From contig NZ_CANLOB010000009.1 of assembly GCF_947492815.1 (NCBI RefSeq), positions 89,916 through 153,915 on the forward strand: DNA of 64,000 bases, read 5' to 3'. Each line of letters begins with the position of its first letter. The first letter of the stretch is position 1. A program made the position numbers and the translations under genes. The notes beneath the pieces are model-generated. The model was not told the origin of the DNA. It made no database searches and was given only the letters and a program-made list of their open reading frames with translations. Positions 54,822 to 63,847 of this stretch are shown here, piece by piece. The stretch comes from an uncultured Dokdonia sp. (GTDB lineage Bacteria; Bacteroidota; Bacteroidia; Flavobacteriales; Flavobacteriaceae).

Positions 54822-57800
54822 TTAAGATGTTTCGGTTACTTTAGGCATCAATGGCTTCAATATCTCGTGTACTGCTTGAATAGAAGTAGCCTCCCCAAAC
54901 TTGAGTAATAATCGAGATCCCGTACGAGTTTTCTTTTCTTCTAATTTAACACGATATGCAAATTCCTGAACAAATTGCAATACACTCGTAAAGGCATTAC
55001 TTTGATAAAACTCTGATTGTTGATCTGATATAAAGAAACCAATAAACTTATCGTTTTTCATGACTACTTTTTCCATACCTACCTTGGTAGCAATCCACTT
55101 AATGCGAACAGAATTTAACAAATCTTTCGCTTCGTCTGGTAAAGGTCCAAAACGATCTATAAGGATAGTTTCAAAAGCAGCAAGTTCTGTTTCGTTTTTG
55201 GTTTCATTCAATTGGGTGTAGAGATTCAGGCGTTCTGAGATGTTATTGATATAGTCGTCTGGAAAAAGCAAACTGAAATCGGTATCAATGACGGTATCTT
55301 TTACATAGTCTTTATCTGCTTTCGCGAAAGCGTTCTCCTCCTCATACAATTCTTTAAACTCATTTTCCTTGAGTTCTTCGATCGCTTCATTTAAGATTTT
55401 CTGATAGGTATCAAATCCTATTTCATTAATAAATCCACTTTGTTCACCCCCTAATAAATCACCTGCACCGCGTATTTCAAGATCTTTCATGGCAATATTA
55501 AACCCACTACCGAGTACTGAAAATTGTTCTAATGCAGAGATGCGTTTACGGGCATCTTCGGTCATGGCACTATACGGCGGTGTGATAAAATAGCAGAAAG
55601 CTTTTTTATTACTTCTTCCTACACGACCTCGCATTTGGTGAAGATCTGAAAGACCAAAATTATTAGCATTATTAATAAAAATCGTATTCGCATTTGGGAC
55701 ATCGAGTCCGCTTTCTACAATGGTGGTAGAGACCAATACATCAAACTCTCCTGTCATAAATGCAAGCATGAGTTCTTCGAGTTTCTTTCCTTCCATTTGT
55801 CCGTGTCCTACGGCCACTTTTGCATCAGGCACAAGACGTTGAATGAGTCCTGCAACTTCTTTGATATTTTCAATACGATTATGAATAAAGAATACCTGTC
55901 CGCCACGTTGTATTTCATAGCTTACCGCATCTCGGATGGCTTCTTCAGAAAATCGAATCACACTACTTTCTATCGGATAACGATTAGGTGGTGGTGTTGT
56001 AATAGTGCTCAAGTCACGCGCTGCCATTAGACTGAATTGTAAAGTTCTAGGGATAGGCGTCGCTGTAAGTGTGAGTGTATCTACGTTTTCACTAATGGTT
56101 TTGAGTTTGTCTTTTACGGCAACTCCAAATTTTTGCTCTTCATCTATCACGAGGAGTCCTAGGTCTCTAAATTTTACATTTTTACTGGTGAGTTGATGGG
56201 TGCCAATGACAATATCTACAGCTCCACTTGTGAGCCCTTCCAAAACTTCTCGTTTTTGTTTGGCTGTTCTAAAGCGATTCAAGTATTCGATACGCACAGG
56301 AAAATCTTTCAGGCGTTCTCTAAATGTCTTTGCATGCTGAAATGCAAGAATGGTAGTAGGCACTAAGATAGCGACTTGTTTTCCGTTATCAACGGCTTTA
56401 AACGCAGCGCGTATGGCAACTTCTGTTTTTCCAAACCCTACATCACCACATACCAATCTATCCATAGGGCGTTCGCTCTCCATATCGCGTTTTACGGCTT
56501 CGGTAGCGGTACTTTGATCAGGTGTGTCTTCATATATAAAACTCGCTTCAAGCTCATGTTGCATATGCGTATCAGGACCAAAAGAAAACCCTTTTTGTAA
56601 CCTGCGTTTTGCGTAGAGTTTGATGAGATTAAATGCAATATGCTTAACACGTGATTTTGTTTTGGCTTTTAATTTTTTCCACGCCTGACTTCCTAGTTTA
56701 TAAATCTGAGGCGCTTTTCCATCTTTCCCAGTAAACTTGGTGATTTTATGTAATGAATGAATACTGAGATATAAAATATCACGCTCCCCATACACCAACT
56801 TAATAGCTTCTTGTTTTTTACCTTCAACGTCTATTTTTTGAAGTCCACCAAACTTCCCAATCCCATGATCAATATGCGTTACGTAATCCCCTACTTTAAG
56901 ATTGGTTAATTCTTTGAGGGTGATGGCTTGCTTTTTAGCATAGCCATTTTTAAGGTTGAATTTATGATACCGTTCAAAAATCTGATGATCCGTATACAGT
57001 GCTGTTTTAAGATCGTCATCTATAAATCCTTGATACAAGGAAATTACGACCGTTTCATAAGGGGCAACATCAGTTTGTGCATCTTCAAAAATATCTCGAA
57101 AACGTTTGGCTTGTTGCTCACTTACACAAGAGATATAATTTTTATATCCTGCAGTATGATTATCATTTAAATTCTGAATGAGTAAATCAAACTGTTTGTT
57201 AAATGACGGTTGTGGTTGTTGCTTAAACACAACAAGAGTATTCATTTTTACATCAGATACAGAAGTACTACTATCTACCGTTTGAAACCCTTCGAGTTCT
57301 GATTTTAAAAGTGCTCCATCACAGAATAATTCGTTTGGAGTGCTACGTTTCACTTCTGAATCTAATTTTGTGAAGGCTTCTTCCGCTTTCGCGAAATTTT
57401 TATCAATTCGATCATAAAATAGCGATCGGTTTTTAATAAAAACCAACGTATTACTAGCAATGTATTTAAGAAATGTATCTCTTTTTTCTTCTAATGCCTT
57501 GTTTTCTACATTAGGCATGATGGAGATTTTCTTGAGTTGCTCTGAAGAGAGTTGTGTCTCTACATCAAAGGTGCGTATACTATCTACCTCATCGCCAAAA
57601 AACTCAATACGATACGGCTCATCATGACTAAATGAAAATACATCTACAATACCACCACGTACAGAAAATTCACCGGGTTCTGTAACAAAATCTACACGTT
57701 TAAAGTGATACTCAAAAAGCATCTCATTAATAAAATCGATAGAGAGTTTATCATTTACACTCACTTTTAAGGTCTGCCTATCTAATTCGCGACGCGTCAC

Positions 57801-58196
57801 TACTTTTTCAAATAGTGCATCGGGATAGGTCACAATAAGCGCCGATTTCTTTCGGCTATTGATACGATTCAATACCTCGGCACGTAACAGTACATTGGCA
57901 TTATCGGTCTCTTCTATTTGGTAGGGCCTTCTGTAGCTGCCTGGATAGAATAATACATTAACTTCTTTACGTAATTGCTCTAGATCATTCAGGTAATAAG
58001 CTGCTTCTTCCTTATCATTCAAAATAAGAAGAATGGGGCGTTCTATTTGCTCGTATACAGCACTAATAGTATATGATAGCGAGGATCCTATAAGACCTTT
58101 TACTTGTATATTTCGGTGATTTTGAGCAATAGCATCCTGCAGTTTCAGGAGTTGCTGAGACTGTGCAAAGTGTTGCGAGAGTGTAGTTTTACTCAC
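54822..58196 (-). CDS. mfd: Transcription-repair coupling factor Mfd
   Basis: This 1124-residue ATP-dependent translocase removes stalled RNA polymerase and recruits UvrA. It has a UvrB-homology N-terminus (about 10-330, RRPYQIEETDN and FSVRGGIVDVF), the RNAP-interacting CarD-like domain (about 430-500, VGDYVTHIDHGIGKFGGLQ), and helicase motifs with Walker A GDVGFGKTE (about 588), DEEQ (VIDEEQKFG), TATPIPRTL and QMRGRVGRSNKKAFCY. The C-terminal D7 domain is present. The length is normal. The palindrome occurs at 55318 (ENAFAKAD) and 57384 (NFAKAEEA), both encoding AFAK-type residues. Confidence 0.96.
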   Translation of the reverse strand: MSKTTLSQHFAQSQQLLKLQDAIAQNHRNIQVKGLIGSSLSYTISAVYEQIERPILLILNDKEEAAYYLNDLEQLRKEVNVLFYPGSYRRPYQIEETDNANVLLRAEVLNRINSRKKSALIVTYPDALFEKVVTRRELDRQTLKVSVNDKLSIDFINEMLFEYHFKRVDFVTEPGEFSVRGGIVDVFSFSHDEPYRIEFFGDEVDSIRTFDVETQLSSEQLKKISIMPNVENKALEEKRDTFLKYIASNTLVFIKNRSLFYDRIDKNFAKAEEAFTKLDSEVKRSTPNELFCDGALLKSELEGFQTVDSSTSVSDVKMNTLVVFKQQPQPSFNKQFDLLIQNLNDNHTAGYKNYISCVSEQQAKRFRDIFEDAQTDVAPYETVVISLYQGFIDDDLKTALYTDHQIFERYHKFNLKNGYAKKQAITLKELTNLKVGDYVTHIDHGIGKFGGLQKIDVEGKKQEAIKLVYGERDILYLSIHSLHKITKFTGKDGKAPQIYKLGSQAWKKLKAKTKSRVKHIAFNLIKLYAKRRLQKGFSFGPDTHMQHELEASFIYEDTPDQSTATEAVKRDMESERPMDRLVCGDVGFGKTEVAIRAAFKAVDNGKQVAILVPTTILAFQHAKTFRERLKDFPVRIEYLNRFRTAKQKREVLEGLTSGAVDIVIGTHQLTSKNVKFRDLGLLVIDEEQKFGVAVKDKLKTISENVDTLTLTATPIPRTLQFSLMAARDLSTITTPPPNRYPIESSVIRFSEEAIRDAVSYEIQRGGQVFFIHNRIENIKEVAGLIQRLVPDAKVAVGHGQMEGKKLEELMLAFMTGEFDVLVSTTIVESGLDVPNANTIFINNANNFGLSDLHQMRGRVGRSNKKAFCYFITPPYSAMTEDARKRISALEQFSVLGSGFNIAMKDLEIRGAGDLLGGEQSGFINEIGFDTYQKILNEAIEELKENEFKELYEEENAFAKADKDYVKDTVIDTDFSLLFPDDYINNISERLNLYTQLNETKNETELAAFETILIDRFGPLPDEAKDLLNSVRIKWIATKVGMEKVVMKNDKFIGFFISDQQSEFYQSNAFTSVLQFVQEFAYRVKLEEKKTRTGSRLLLKFGEATSIQAVHEILKPLMPKVTETS

Positions 58197-58296
58197 GTGA
58201 GATTGAATTTATAACAAAGATAAGATGTAATTACGCTTTCGCGAAAGCGGAATAGGAAAATTAACTGTTGGATTTCTATTTTTTCATATTTAAGTG

Positions 58297-58328
58297 TTCC
58301 CCTCTAGTAAGAGGGGTTAGGTGTGTGT
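58297..58328 (+). repeat. Partial copy of the CCCCTCT...GAGGGG repeat
   Basis: TTCCCCTCTAGTAAGAGGGG followed by a T/G-rich tail corresponds to the right end of the full repeats at 58356, 58908 and 59048. Confidence 0.7.
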
Positions 58329-58355
58329 GATTTTAAGAATAACAGAATATAATTA

Positions 58356-58486
58356 ACACCTCACTAGCCCTTACTTCGACAAGCTCAGCACAGCGCCTTC
58401 TTAGGAGGGAAGACTCAATCGCAAATTATACAAGAAGGTTTTCCATAACAGTTTCCCCTCTAAGAAGAGGGGAGTAAGGGGTGTGT
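58356..58486 (+). repeat. Palindromic repeat, copy 1 (with insert)
   Basis: The 131-bp copy begins ACACCTCACTAGCCC and ends GGGGAGTAAGGGGTGTGT, so the ends are imperfect inverted repeats. An internal GAGGG/CCCTC pair flanks a variable middle. A short block TTACTTCGACAAGCTCAG plus about ten bases lies near the left end and is absent from copy 2. It lies 20 bp upstream of the DUF559 gene. Confidence 0.8.
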
Positions 58487-58506
58487 AAAATTGTATATAT
58501 TTAACT

Positions 58507-58902
58507 ATGATCATAAAATACAATCCAAAGCTCACAGAATTTGCTCGCCAATTGAGAAATAATGCGACAAAATCTGAGATTAAGATGTGGCAATGTTTGA
58601 AAAGAAAACAATTGTATGGATATGATTTTCATAGACAGAAACCGATTGATGAATATATAGCAGACTTTTTCTGTAATAAACTACAACTTGTGATAGAGTG
58701 TGATGGGTACTCTCATGAGATTCAAGAGGTTTGGAAAAAAGATGTTAAGAAGACAAAACGATTTAATGAATTAGAAATACGTGTTCTTCGATTTTCTGAT
58801 GATCAGATTATGAATGATTTTGAAAATGTATATCGAGCTATAGAAGATTATGTAGTAAGATTTGAAGAAAATGGGTTACCTCCTATTGAGGATTATTCTT
58901 AA
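58507..58902 (+). CDS. DUF559 (Vsr-like PD-(D/E)XK) endonuclease-domain protein
   Basis: This 131-residue protein has the DUF559 pattern: RQLRNNATKSEIKMWQCLKR (about 15-34), HRQKPIDEYIADFFC (about 42-56), LQLVIECDGYSH (about 59-70) and RVLRFSDDQIMNDFENVYRAI (about 92-112). Asp53, Glu64 and Asp66 fit the PD-(D/E)XK centre. It is flanked by direct repeats at 58356, 58908 and 59048; copy 2 starts 5 bp after the stop. The gene may travel with them. Function of the family is unproven. Confidence 0.88.
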   Translation: MIIKYNPKLTEFARQLRNNATKSEIKMWQCLKRKQLYGYDFHRQKPIDEYIADFFCNKLQLVIECDGYSHEIQEVWKKDVKKTKRFNELEIRVLRFSDDQIMNDFENVYRAIEDYVVRFEENGLPPIEDYS

Positions 58903-58907
58903 TGAAA

Positions 58908-59015
58908 ACACCTCCCTAGCCCTCCTTTCTAGGAGGGAAGACTCAGACACACAAACTATATAATAATATTTTTCCATAACAGTTTCCCCTCTAAGAAGAG
59001 GGGTTAGGGGTGTGT
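58908..59015 (+). repeat. Palindromic repeat, copy 2 (without insert)
   Basis: The 108-bp copy (ACACCTCCCTAGCCC ... GGGGTTAGGGGTGTGT) matches copies 1 and 3 except that the TTACTTCGAC...CAGCGCC block is replaced by a few bases (TCCTT), which shows the block is a separable insert. Confidence 0.85.
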
Positions 59016-59047
59016 AATTTTAGAGTTTTCAGAAATCATATGTTTCA

Positions 59048-59181
59048 ACACCTCCCTAGCCCTTACTTCGACAAGCTCAGCACAGCGCCTTCTTAGGAGG
59101 GAAGACTCAGACGCACAAACTATATAATAATATTTTTCCATAACAGTTTCCCCTCTAAGAAGAGGGGAGTAAGGGGTGTGT
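59048..59181 (+). repeat. Palindromic repeat, copy 3 (with insert)
   Basis: The 134-bp copy carries the same insert as copy 1; the right half is nearly identical to copy 2, including AACTATATAATAATATTTTT. Copies 2 and 3 are tandem with a 32-bp spacer. Confidence 0.85.
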
Positions 59182-59366
59182 TATTTGAGAGTTTTAAAAA
59201 CAATAGTTGCTATACACCTATTGAATTCTTCCTTGACTTGGAAGGAACACCTAATAACAACGGATCAAAATTCAATATTTCTATAAAAAACTCATTTTTT
59301 TTTAGCTTCTTGTGATTTTTTAAAATCTACTGCGAATAATAGAGTAAACCACAACATCAAAACAGC

Positions 59367-59867
59367 TTGAGTAAGAAAGCAACATTTATTGATATCATTG
59401 AAAAGCATAAAGGCATTTTATATAAAGTGATCACAATGTATTGTGCCGACAATGAAGACAAAAAGGATCTAGAGCAGGAAATTTTAATCCAGATCTGGAA
59501 ATCTCTAGACACCTATAATGACACCTATGCAATAACCACGTGGTTGTATAGAATCTCAATGAATGTAGCGATCTCACATTATCGTAAAACGTTTAAAACA
59601 AAAGGAAAGACTGTACGACTAGATACAGGCCTCCTTGAGTTTACAGCAGCTTCTGAGACTAGTGAAAGAAGTTACGAACAAGATATGTTACATAAGTTGT
59701 TGGCAGGACTTAATGAATTTGACAAAGCCTTAATGTTTCTTTATTTAGAAGATAAAGACTATGAGGTGATTGCAGATATCTTAGGGATTACTAAAACCAA
59801 TGTTGCGACTAAAATAAGTCGTATTAAAAATAGATGGAAGCAAGAGCTTTCGTCTTCTAAAAACTAA
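59367..59867 (+). CDS. ECF-type RNA polymerase sigma factor
   Basis: This 166-residue sigma-70 family factor has region 2 (about 22-85, DLEQEILIQIWKSLDTYN and TWLYRISMNVAISHYRK) and region 4 (about 108-160, LNEFDKALMFLYLEDKDYEV and ILGITKTNVATKISRIKNRW). The start codon is TTG at 59367 (MSKKATF): an in-frame stop at 59340 excludes an upstream start and the next ATG is within region 2. It is followed 5 bp later by a membrane protein that may serve as its regulator. Confidence 0.9.
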   Translation: MSKKATFIDIIEKHKGILYKVITMYCADNEDKKDLEQEILIQIWKSLDTYNDTYAITTWLYRISMNVAISHYRKTFKTKGKTVRLDTGLLEFTAASETSERSYEQDMLHKLLAGLNEFDKALMFLYLEDKDYEVIADILGITKTNVATKISRIKNRWKQELSSSKN

Positions 59868-59872
59868 ATAGT

Positions 59873-60481
59873 ATGAATGTAGATGATATAAAAAATATTT
59901 GGAAGAAAGATATGAACGCGTTAGAACAACGTGTAAAAGTCAATGAAGAAAAGATTAAAGCACTAGAGTTTAATAAAGCAAAAACAGGCTTTGATACACT
60001 TCTAAAAGTTTCGATTGCAGGTAAAAATATGGCATTAGTCTATGCGGTTATATCCTTGTGTATGATCTATTTTGTAAGTGATTCTGTACCCTATATATTG
60101 ATGCTTGTAATAGCTTCTGGAGCTATGGTATTTTCTTATTTTCAGCATAGTGTTCTTAAAAAAATAGATTATGGGAAGTTGAGTTTAATTCAGTTGCAAA
60201 AGGAGATTGCCAAGTTTAGAATACATACTTCGCGTACAGCTATATACGATATGTCTATTGTTGCTATTTGGTTATGTGTTGCAGGGCTTTCTTTTTTGAA
60301 ATGGGCAAAAGGATTTGATGTTTTTCAAACTCCAGAAAAACTAAGTCACTCAGCAATTGTGTTAGGGATTATGCTCTTGGTTATTGTGTTCTTTTCAAAA
60401 GCTATTTATAAAGACTATGATAAAAAACTCAAAAAACATGAAGCAGATTTAGATGTACTTACTACATATGAAGATCAATAA
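59873..60481 (+). CDS. Membrane protein, likely partner of the ECF sigma factor
   Basis: This 202-residue protein has a charged cytoplasmic N-terminus (about 1-48, with MNVDDIKNIWKKDM) followed by four membrane helices (about 54-70, 73-90, 124-142, 160-176). The layout of a short N-terminal region plus membrane segments, immediately downstream of the sigma gene, suggests an anti-sigma factor, but no ZAS motif or known anti-sigma domain was recognised. Confidence 0.65.
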   Translation: MNVDDIKNIWKKDMNALEQRVKVNEEKIKALEFNKAKTGFDTLLKVSIAGKNMALVYAVISLCMIYFVSDSVPYILMLVIASGAMVFSYFQHSVLKKIDYGKLSLIQLQKEIAKFRIHTSRTAIYDMSIVAIWLCVAGLSFLKWAKGFDVFQTPEKLSHSAIVLGIMLLVIVFFSKAIYKDYDKKLKKHEADLDVLTTYEDQ

Positions 60482-60497
60482 AATAAAAAAGATAATG

Positions 60498-60525
60498 AAC
60501 CCAACTTATTTTAGTTGGGTTTTTT
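60498..60525 (+). terminator. Terminator of the sigma factor operon
   Basis: A 9-bp perfect stem AACCCAACT / AGTTGGGTT with a 6-nt loop and T-run lies 17 bp after the membrane protein stop. The composite repeat begins directly after it. Confidence 0.9.
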
Positions 60526-60605
60526 ATGCTTTCGCGAAAGCGAATTTATGAGACCTGCCTGCCTGCAGGTTCATAATCAAAGGGAGAGCGAAACATTAAA
60601 GCGGG
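60526..60605. repeat. Composite palindromic element, full form
   Basis: GCTTTCGCGAAAGCG, then AATTTATGAGACCTGCC, a CCTGCAGG core, TTCATAATC, GGGAGAGCG and AAACATTAAAGCGGGG. Closely aligned with the copy at 15391, and following a terminator as if adjoining a transcription end. Confidence 0.75.
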
Positions 60606-60645
60606 GTAGATATTTTTCTAAGATATCTGTATCTTGTAAGATATT

Positions 60646-61344
60646 ATGAAAGATGCTTTAACGTATAAAATTTCTTGTCCTAGTTGTGGTGCAAGTAGTG
60701 GTTTTTCTGAAAAAAGACCAGGAAGCTATACCTGTGGTTATTGCGGTACTGCCTTTGAACATCAAAGCATTATTCCTTCTAAAAATCAAGAGAAAGTACT
60801 ATATGACTATTTTGTTGTATTACAACAGGATTATAAAAATGTATCTCAAGAAAATCCAGATAGAGATACTATTGTATATGGTTTATTAATGCAAATGAAT
60901 GGAATTGTAGAAGGTCTAGTTTCTAGTGTTTCTTTTGAAGAAGTATTACAAAAATATGTTGATTATACGAGTAAAGAGATTGATCACTTAGAATCAATAG
61001 GACTAAGAGAAATAACTACTTTAGATATAGTTCTTGAAAAAGATATAATGCTTGAAGCTAAATTACTCGCAGATTATAAACTATCATTATCTCAAACTTT
61101 TTTTAAATTTAAAAAAGAAGAAAAGTCTCTTACAAAGGCATTGCAATATGTTTCGTCTGCCGAAGCAATATATCTAATAATTTTTACAACATTTGATCAT
61201 AACATTACGGGACTTAAATTAGATATTCTAAAATATCTTGGTTTAGAAAAAGAGTTGAATAGTGCTTTGCAAAATGCACTGCATTCTGAGGATAATGCAT
61301 TTGTGGAGCGAATTAGGTTTAGATTTAAAGAGTTTATTCATTAG
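60646..61344 (+). CDS. Zinc-ribbon protein of unknown function
   Basis: This 232-residue protein has an N-terminal zinc ribbon with CxxC pairs at Cys11/14 (SCPSCG) and Cys30/33 (CGYCG). The rest (about 45-232) is all-helical with several Lys/Glu-rich helices and no recognisable domain. It may bind nucleic acid or a protein partner. It is monocistronic between the composite element and the convergent gene. Confidence 0.7.
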   Translation: MKDALTYKISCPSCGASSGFSEKRPGSYTCGYCGTAFEHQSIIPSKNQEKVLYDYFVVLQQDYKNVSQENPDRDTIVYGLLMQMNGIVEGLVSSVSFEEVLQKYVDYTSKEIDHLESIGLREITTLDIVLEKDIMLEAKLLADYKLSLSQTFFKFKKEEKSLTKALQYVSSAEAIYLIIFTTFDHNITGLKLDILKYLGLEKELNSALQNALHSEDNAFVERIRFRFKEFIH

Positions 61345-61402
61345 ATGATTTTTATGAGCGCAACCAAAAGGTTTGATACTACGAGACTGGCCTCAATATA
61401 AT

Positions 61403-63847
61403 TTACTCACTTGATGAAATCTGTACTTTCTTTTCAATTGAAAATAGTTGTCCGTCTTCACTCATTCCTTCTATAAAAAACAGTGCATTTTCTACTCCTG
61501 TATGTGGTATCATAAATGAATAGATTCCTTTTTTGTCTGTAATAGCATCTGGTTCCCAGTGGATAACTCCAAAGTTTTCAAAGGCTATATTATCATAACT
61601 CGCATACTTAGGGTTATAAAACGTTTTGGGTGTTTCAAACCCTTGAGGAACATTATAACTGAATACTTTAATAGATTTTTTGTTAGAATATTGACTATGA
61701 AAACTAGGTAAGCTTGATCTATTTCTTCGAGTGTTAATATAAATAACCCCGCCAGCTCCTCGTGACCCTGCAGTTGCTCCCGTTCTATCAAAATAGAAAC
61801 TCTCTACATCTTCTGTTTTTAGACCTAAAAGGATATCAAAATCAAAGTCAAAAAGCTGCACACCATCTAGATAGACCAGTGGAATTGGGAATGCATTGTT
61901 AAGATTAAGAAAAGATTGTTGTTGTCTTCTCCTGATACTTACACGACCAATATCATTACTGTCAGGAAGTGAAAGTTCTTCTATTACTTCATATCCATTA
62001 GCTCGTATAATATCTGCAAATCTTCTAGCTCTTACAACAGTGTTTTCATCTACTTCTGTGACTCTAGAACGTATGAATGTAGGGATATTGACATTTGATT
62101 CAGATATTCTTTTCTTTTTTCCTGTTAAAACGACTTCATTTAATTCTAAAGCATCTTTTATCGTATAGAAAGAAGGCAGATTTACAGTGTTTTTTTCTGT
62201 ATTAGATGTTTTCGCTTCAGAGAGATAGGTGTCTTTAATTTTTATTTCTGGAGCTGTAAGATCCTGCTTAATATACATTTTTGGGGGTTTTAGTTTTCCT
62301 CTAGATGTAATGATTGAAAATTTGAGCGTATCTCCTTGTGTTGGGAAAATACCATTTAATAAGAACTGGTTATTTTTAACAGCTATTGTTTGCCCTTCAA
62401 AATTAGACCCTGGATGTAGGTATATTTCTTCTCTTTTTGATAAAGGAACATTCATTCTCCCTTTTAAAACTTCGCCATTTTTAAAAATGAAATCTTCTTT
62501 GGGAGGGTTATTAAAAATATCTTGCCAAGAATATTTGCTCCAACCTTGTGTGAGTAACAAAAGGTCAAGTGAGGCTTCTTTGTCTTTATTAAAGTTTTTA
62601 AAATAATACGATGGGTTTTCTATACTTCCTCTTAGATAAGGTTTCAGATATAAGGCGCTTAAAATATTATCTTTATGGTTGTAACTTAATGTGTTTTCGG
62701 GAAGTACAGAGATACTCACATTTTTTTTCTTAGAAGAAGTATTTAAAGTAACCGCTATAGAATCTTGATTATGGGTAAGATGGGTTTCTATAGAAGCCAA
62801 TGGATCGTATAAATTCATATTTTTATTAAAAAATAAACGCTCTGAAATAGGAGTCTCCTTGTCAAATAACGTAATAATGTTTATGCCTTTATAAAATTCT
62901 TTTATATCCATTAAAAAGATGGCATAATTTATATGGTTAGGGATTTTTGCATCAAACATTTTTCCATGGCCATCTCTATGAATAAATACTGAAAATACCT
63001 TATTCTGAATTTTAGACTTCGTTGCATCATTTGTTTTCAGAGTAATAGCGACTTGTTCTTTATTATGTTTTTTTACACTTAAAATAATTCCTTCTTTTTG
63101 GGTTTTAGGAAGATCTATAGTTGTTTCGTCTCCATTCTCAAAAATGAATAAGGCAGTATATTTTATAGCTGGATTTGGAACAAAATCAAACTTAGCTAGT
63201 CCATAAATGGAGCTTCCAAAGGTTAATAGCTCATAACCAAATTCATCTTTTAAAATAGCTTTTTTAAAAGGGATTCCATTTCCATATTGATCAATAGCTT
63301 TTACAGCAATTGTATTAGAAATATTTGCAATAATATGACCTCCTTCTGGTAAAAGCTGGATATCATATTCTCTTTTGGGAATTGTTTTCTTTGAAGGAAT
63401 CTCTTTATTGTAGATTGTTATTTTTTGAAGATGTGATTTGTCTTCCTTGAAATTACGCATCCAATTTGTAGTTGCTTTAATATAATAAGTCCCACTTTTA
63501 TATGTGGAGTCTATAGAGAAGTTTCCTTTTGTAAAGCCGTTGTTTGCAATAAATTTTTTCTGTTTAATTTTAGCTCCAATACTGTCATAAAGACTTACTT
63601 GGATATTAGTGGTAGCGGTAAAAGGGAGGCCTTTATGGGAATCATATATATATCCCTTAAACCATAATTCTTCTCCAGCGATATACGTACTCTTATTAAG
63701 ATGTAAAAAAATAGCTTCTCTAGGCAGTTTGAAATACTCACTATATGCCTGTGTGATTTTTTCTTTATTTGAACCCGCCTGTGCATACCCAATATAATTT
63801 GCAGTTAACAAGAATATGCATAAGAAAACAATACTTTTCATTTTCAT
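61403..63847 (-). CDS. Secreted MG2-like / TonB plug protein without barrel
   Basis: This 814-residue exported protein starts at 63847 or at the second Met (63841); the signal peptide ends near IGYAQ. The N-terminus has a macroglobulin MG2-like strand set (FLHLNKSTYIAGEELWFKGY, about 47-66, and KGNFSIDSTYKSGTYYIKA). A SusC-type plug-like domain at about 610-715 (RARRFADIIRANGYEVI, LVYLDGVQLFDFD, GSRGAGGVIYINTR) ends in a beta C-terminus. There is no outer-membrane barrel. Such plug-containing macroglobulin-like proteins are seen in Bacteroidota; the role is unknown. Confidence 0.8.
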   Translation of the reverse strand: MKMKSIVFLCIFLLTANYIGYAQAGSNKEKITQAYSEYFKLPREAIFLHLNKSTYIAGEELWFKGYIYDSHKGLPFTATTNIQVSLYDSIGAKIKQKKFIANNGFTKGNFSIDSTYKSGTYYIKATTNWMRNFKEDKSHLQKITIYNKEIPSKKTIPKREYDIQLLPEGGHIIANISNTIAVKAIDQYGNGIPFKKAILKDEFGYELLTFGSSIYGLAKFDFVPNPAIKYTALFIFENGDETTIDLPKTQKEGIILSVKKHNKEQVAITLKTNDATKSKIQNKVFSVFIHRDGHGKMFDAKIPNHINYAIFLMDIKEFYKGINIITLFDKETPISERLFFNKNMNLYDPLASIETHLTHNQDSIAVTLNTSSKKKNVSISVLPENTLSYNHKDNILSALYLKPYLRGSIENPSYYFKNFNKDKEASLDLLLLTQGWSKYSWQDIFNNPPKEDFIFKNGEVLKGRMNVPLSKREEIYLHPGSNFEGQTIAVKNNQFLLNGIFPTQGDTLKFSIITSRGKLKPPKMYIKQDLTAPEIKIKDTYLSEAKTSNTEKNTVNLPSFYTIKDALELNEVVLTGKKKRISESNVNIPTFIRSRVTEVDENTVVRARRFADIIRANGYEVIEELSLPDSNDIGRVSIRRRQQQSFLNLNNAFPIPLVYLDGVQLFDFDFDILLGLKTEDVESFYFDRTGATAGSRGAGGVIYINTRRNRSSLPSFHSQYSNKKSIKVFSYNVPQGFETPKTFYNPKYASYDNIAFENFGVIHWEPDAITDKKGIYSFMIPHTGVENALFFIEGMSEDGQLFSIEKKVQISSSE

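Larger units (their letters stand above)
58197..58506. other. 310-bp intergenic region: palindrome plus imperfectly palindromic repeats
   Basis: It contains the 16-bp palindrome (58234-58249) upstream of mfd, a partial repeat (58297-58328) and the first full copy of the palindromic repeat that flanks the DUF559 gene. No gene was seen besides the repeat. Confidence 0.6.
58903..59366. other. 464-bp intergenic region with two palindromic repeats
   Basis: Besides repeat copies 2 and 3, the last 185 bp are AT-rich and should contain the promoter of the ECF sigma operon; no clear -33/-7 pair was found there. Confidence 0.55.

Noticed and set aside
56005..57170. Open frames antisense to mfd
   Set aside because: They are shadows of a well-conserved helicase gene without coding character.
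58297..59181. CRISPR-like array
   Set aside because: Repeats are over 100 bp, imperfectly palindromic, with a gene between two copies and no regular unique spacers or cas genes.
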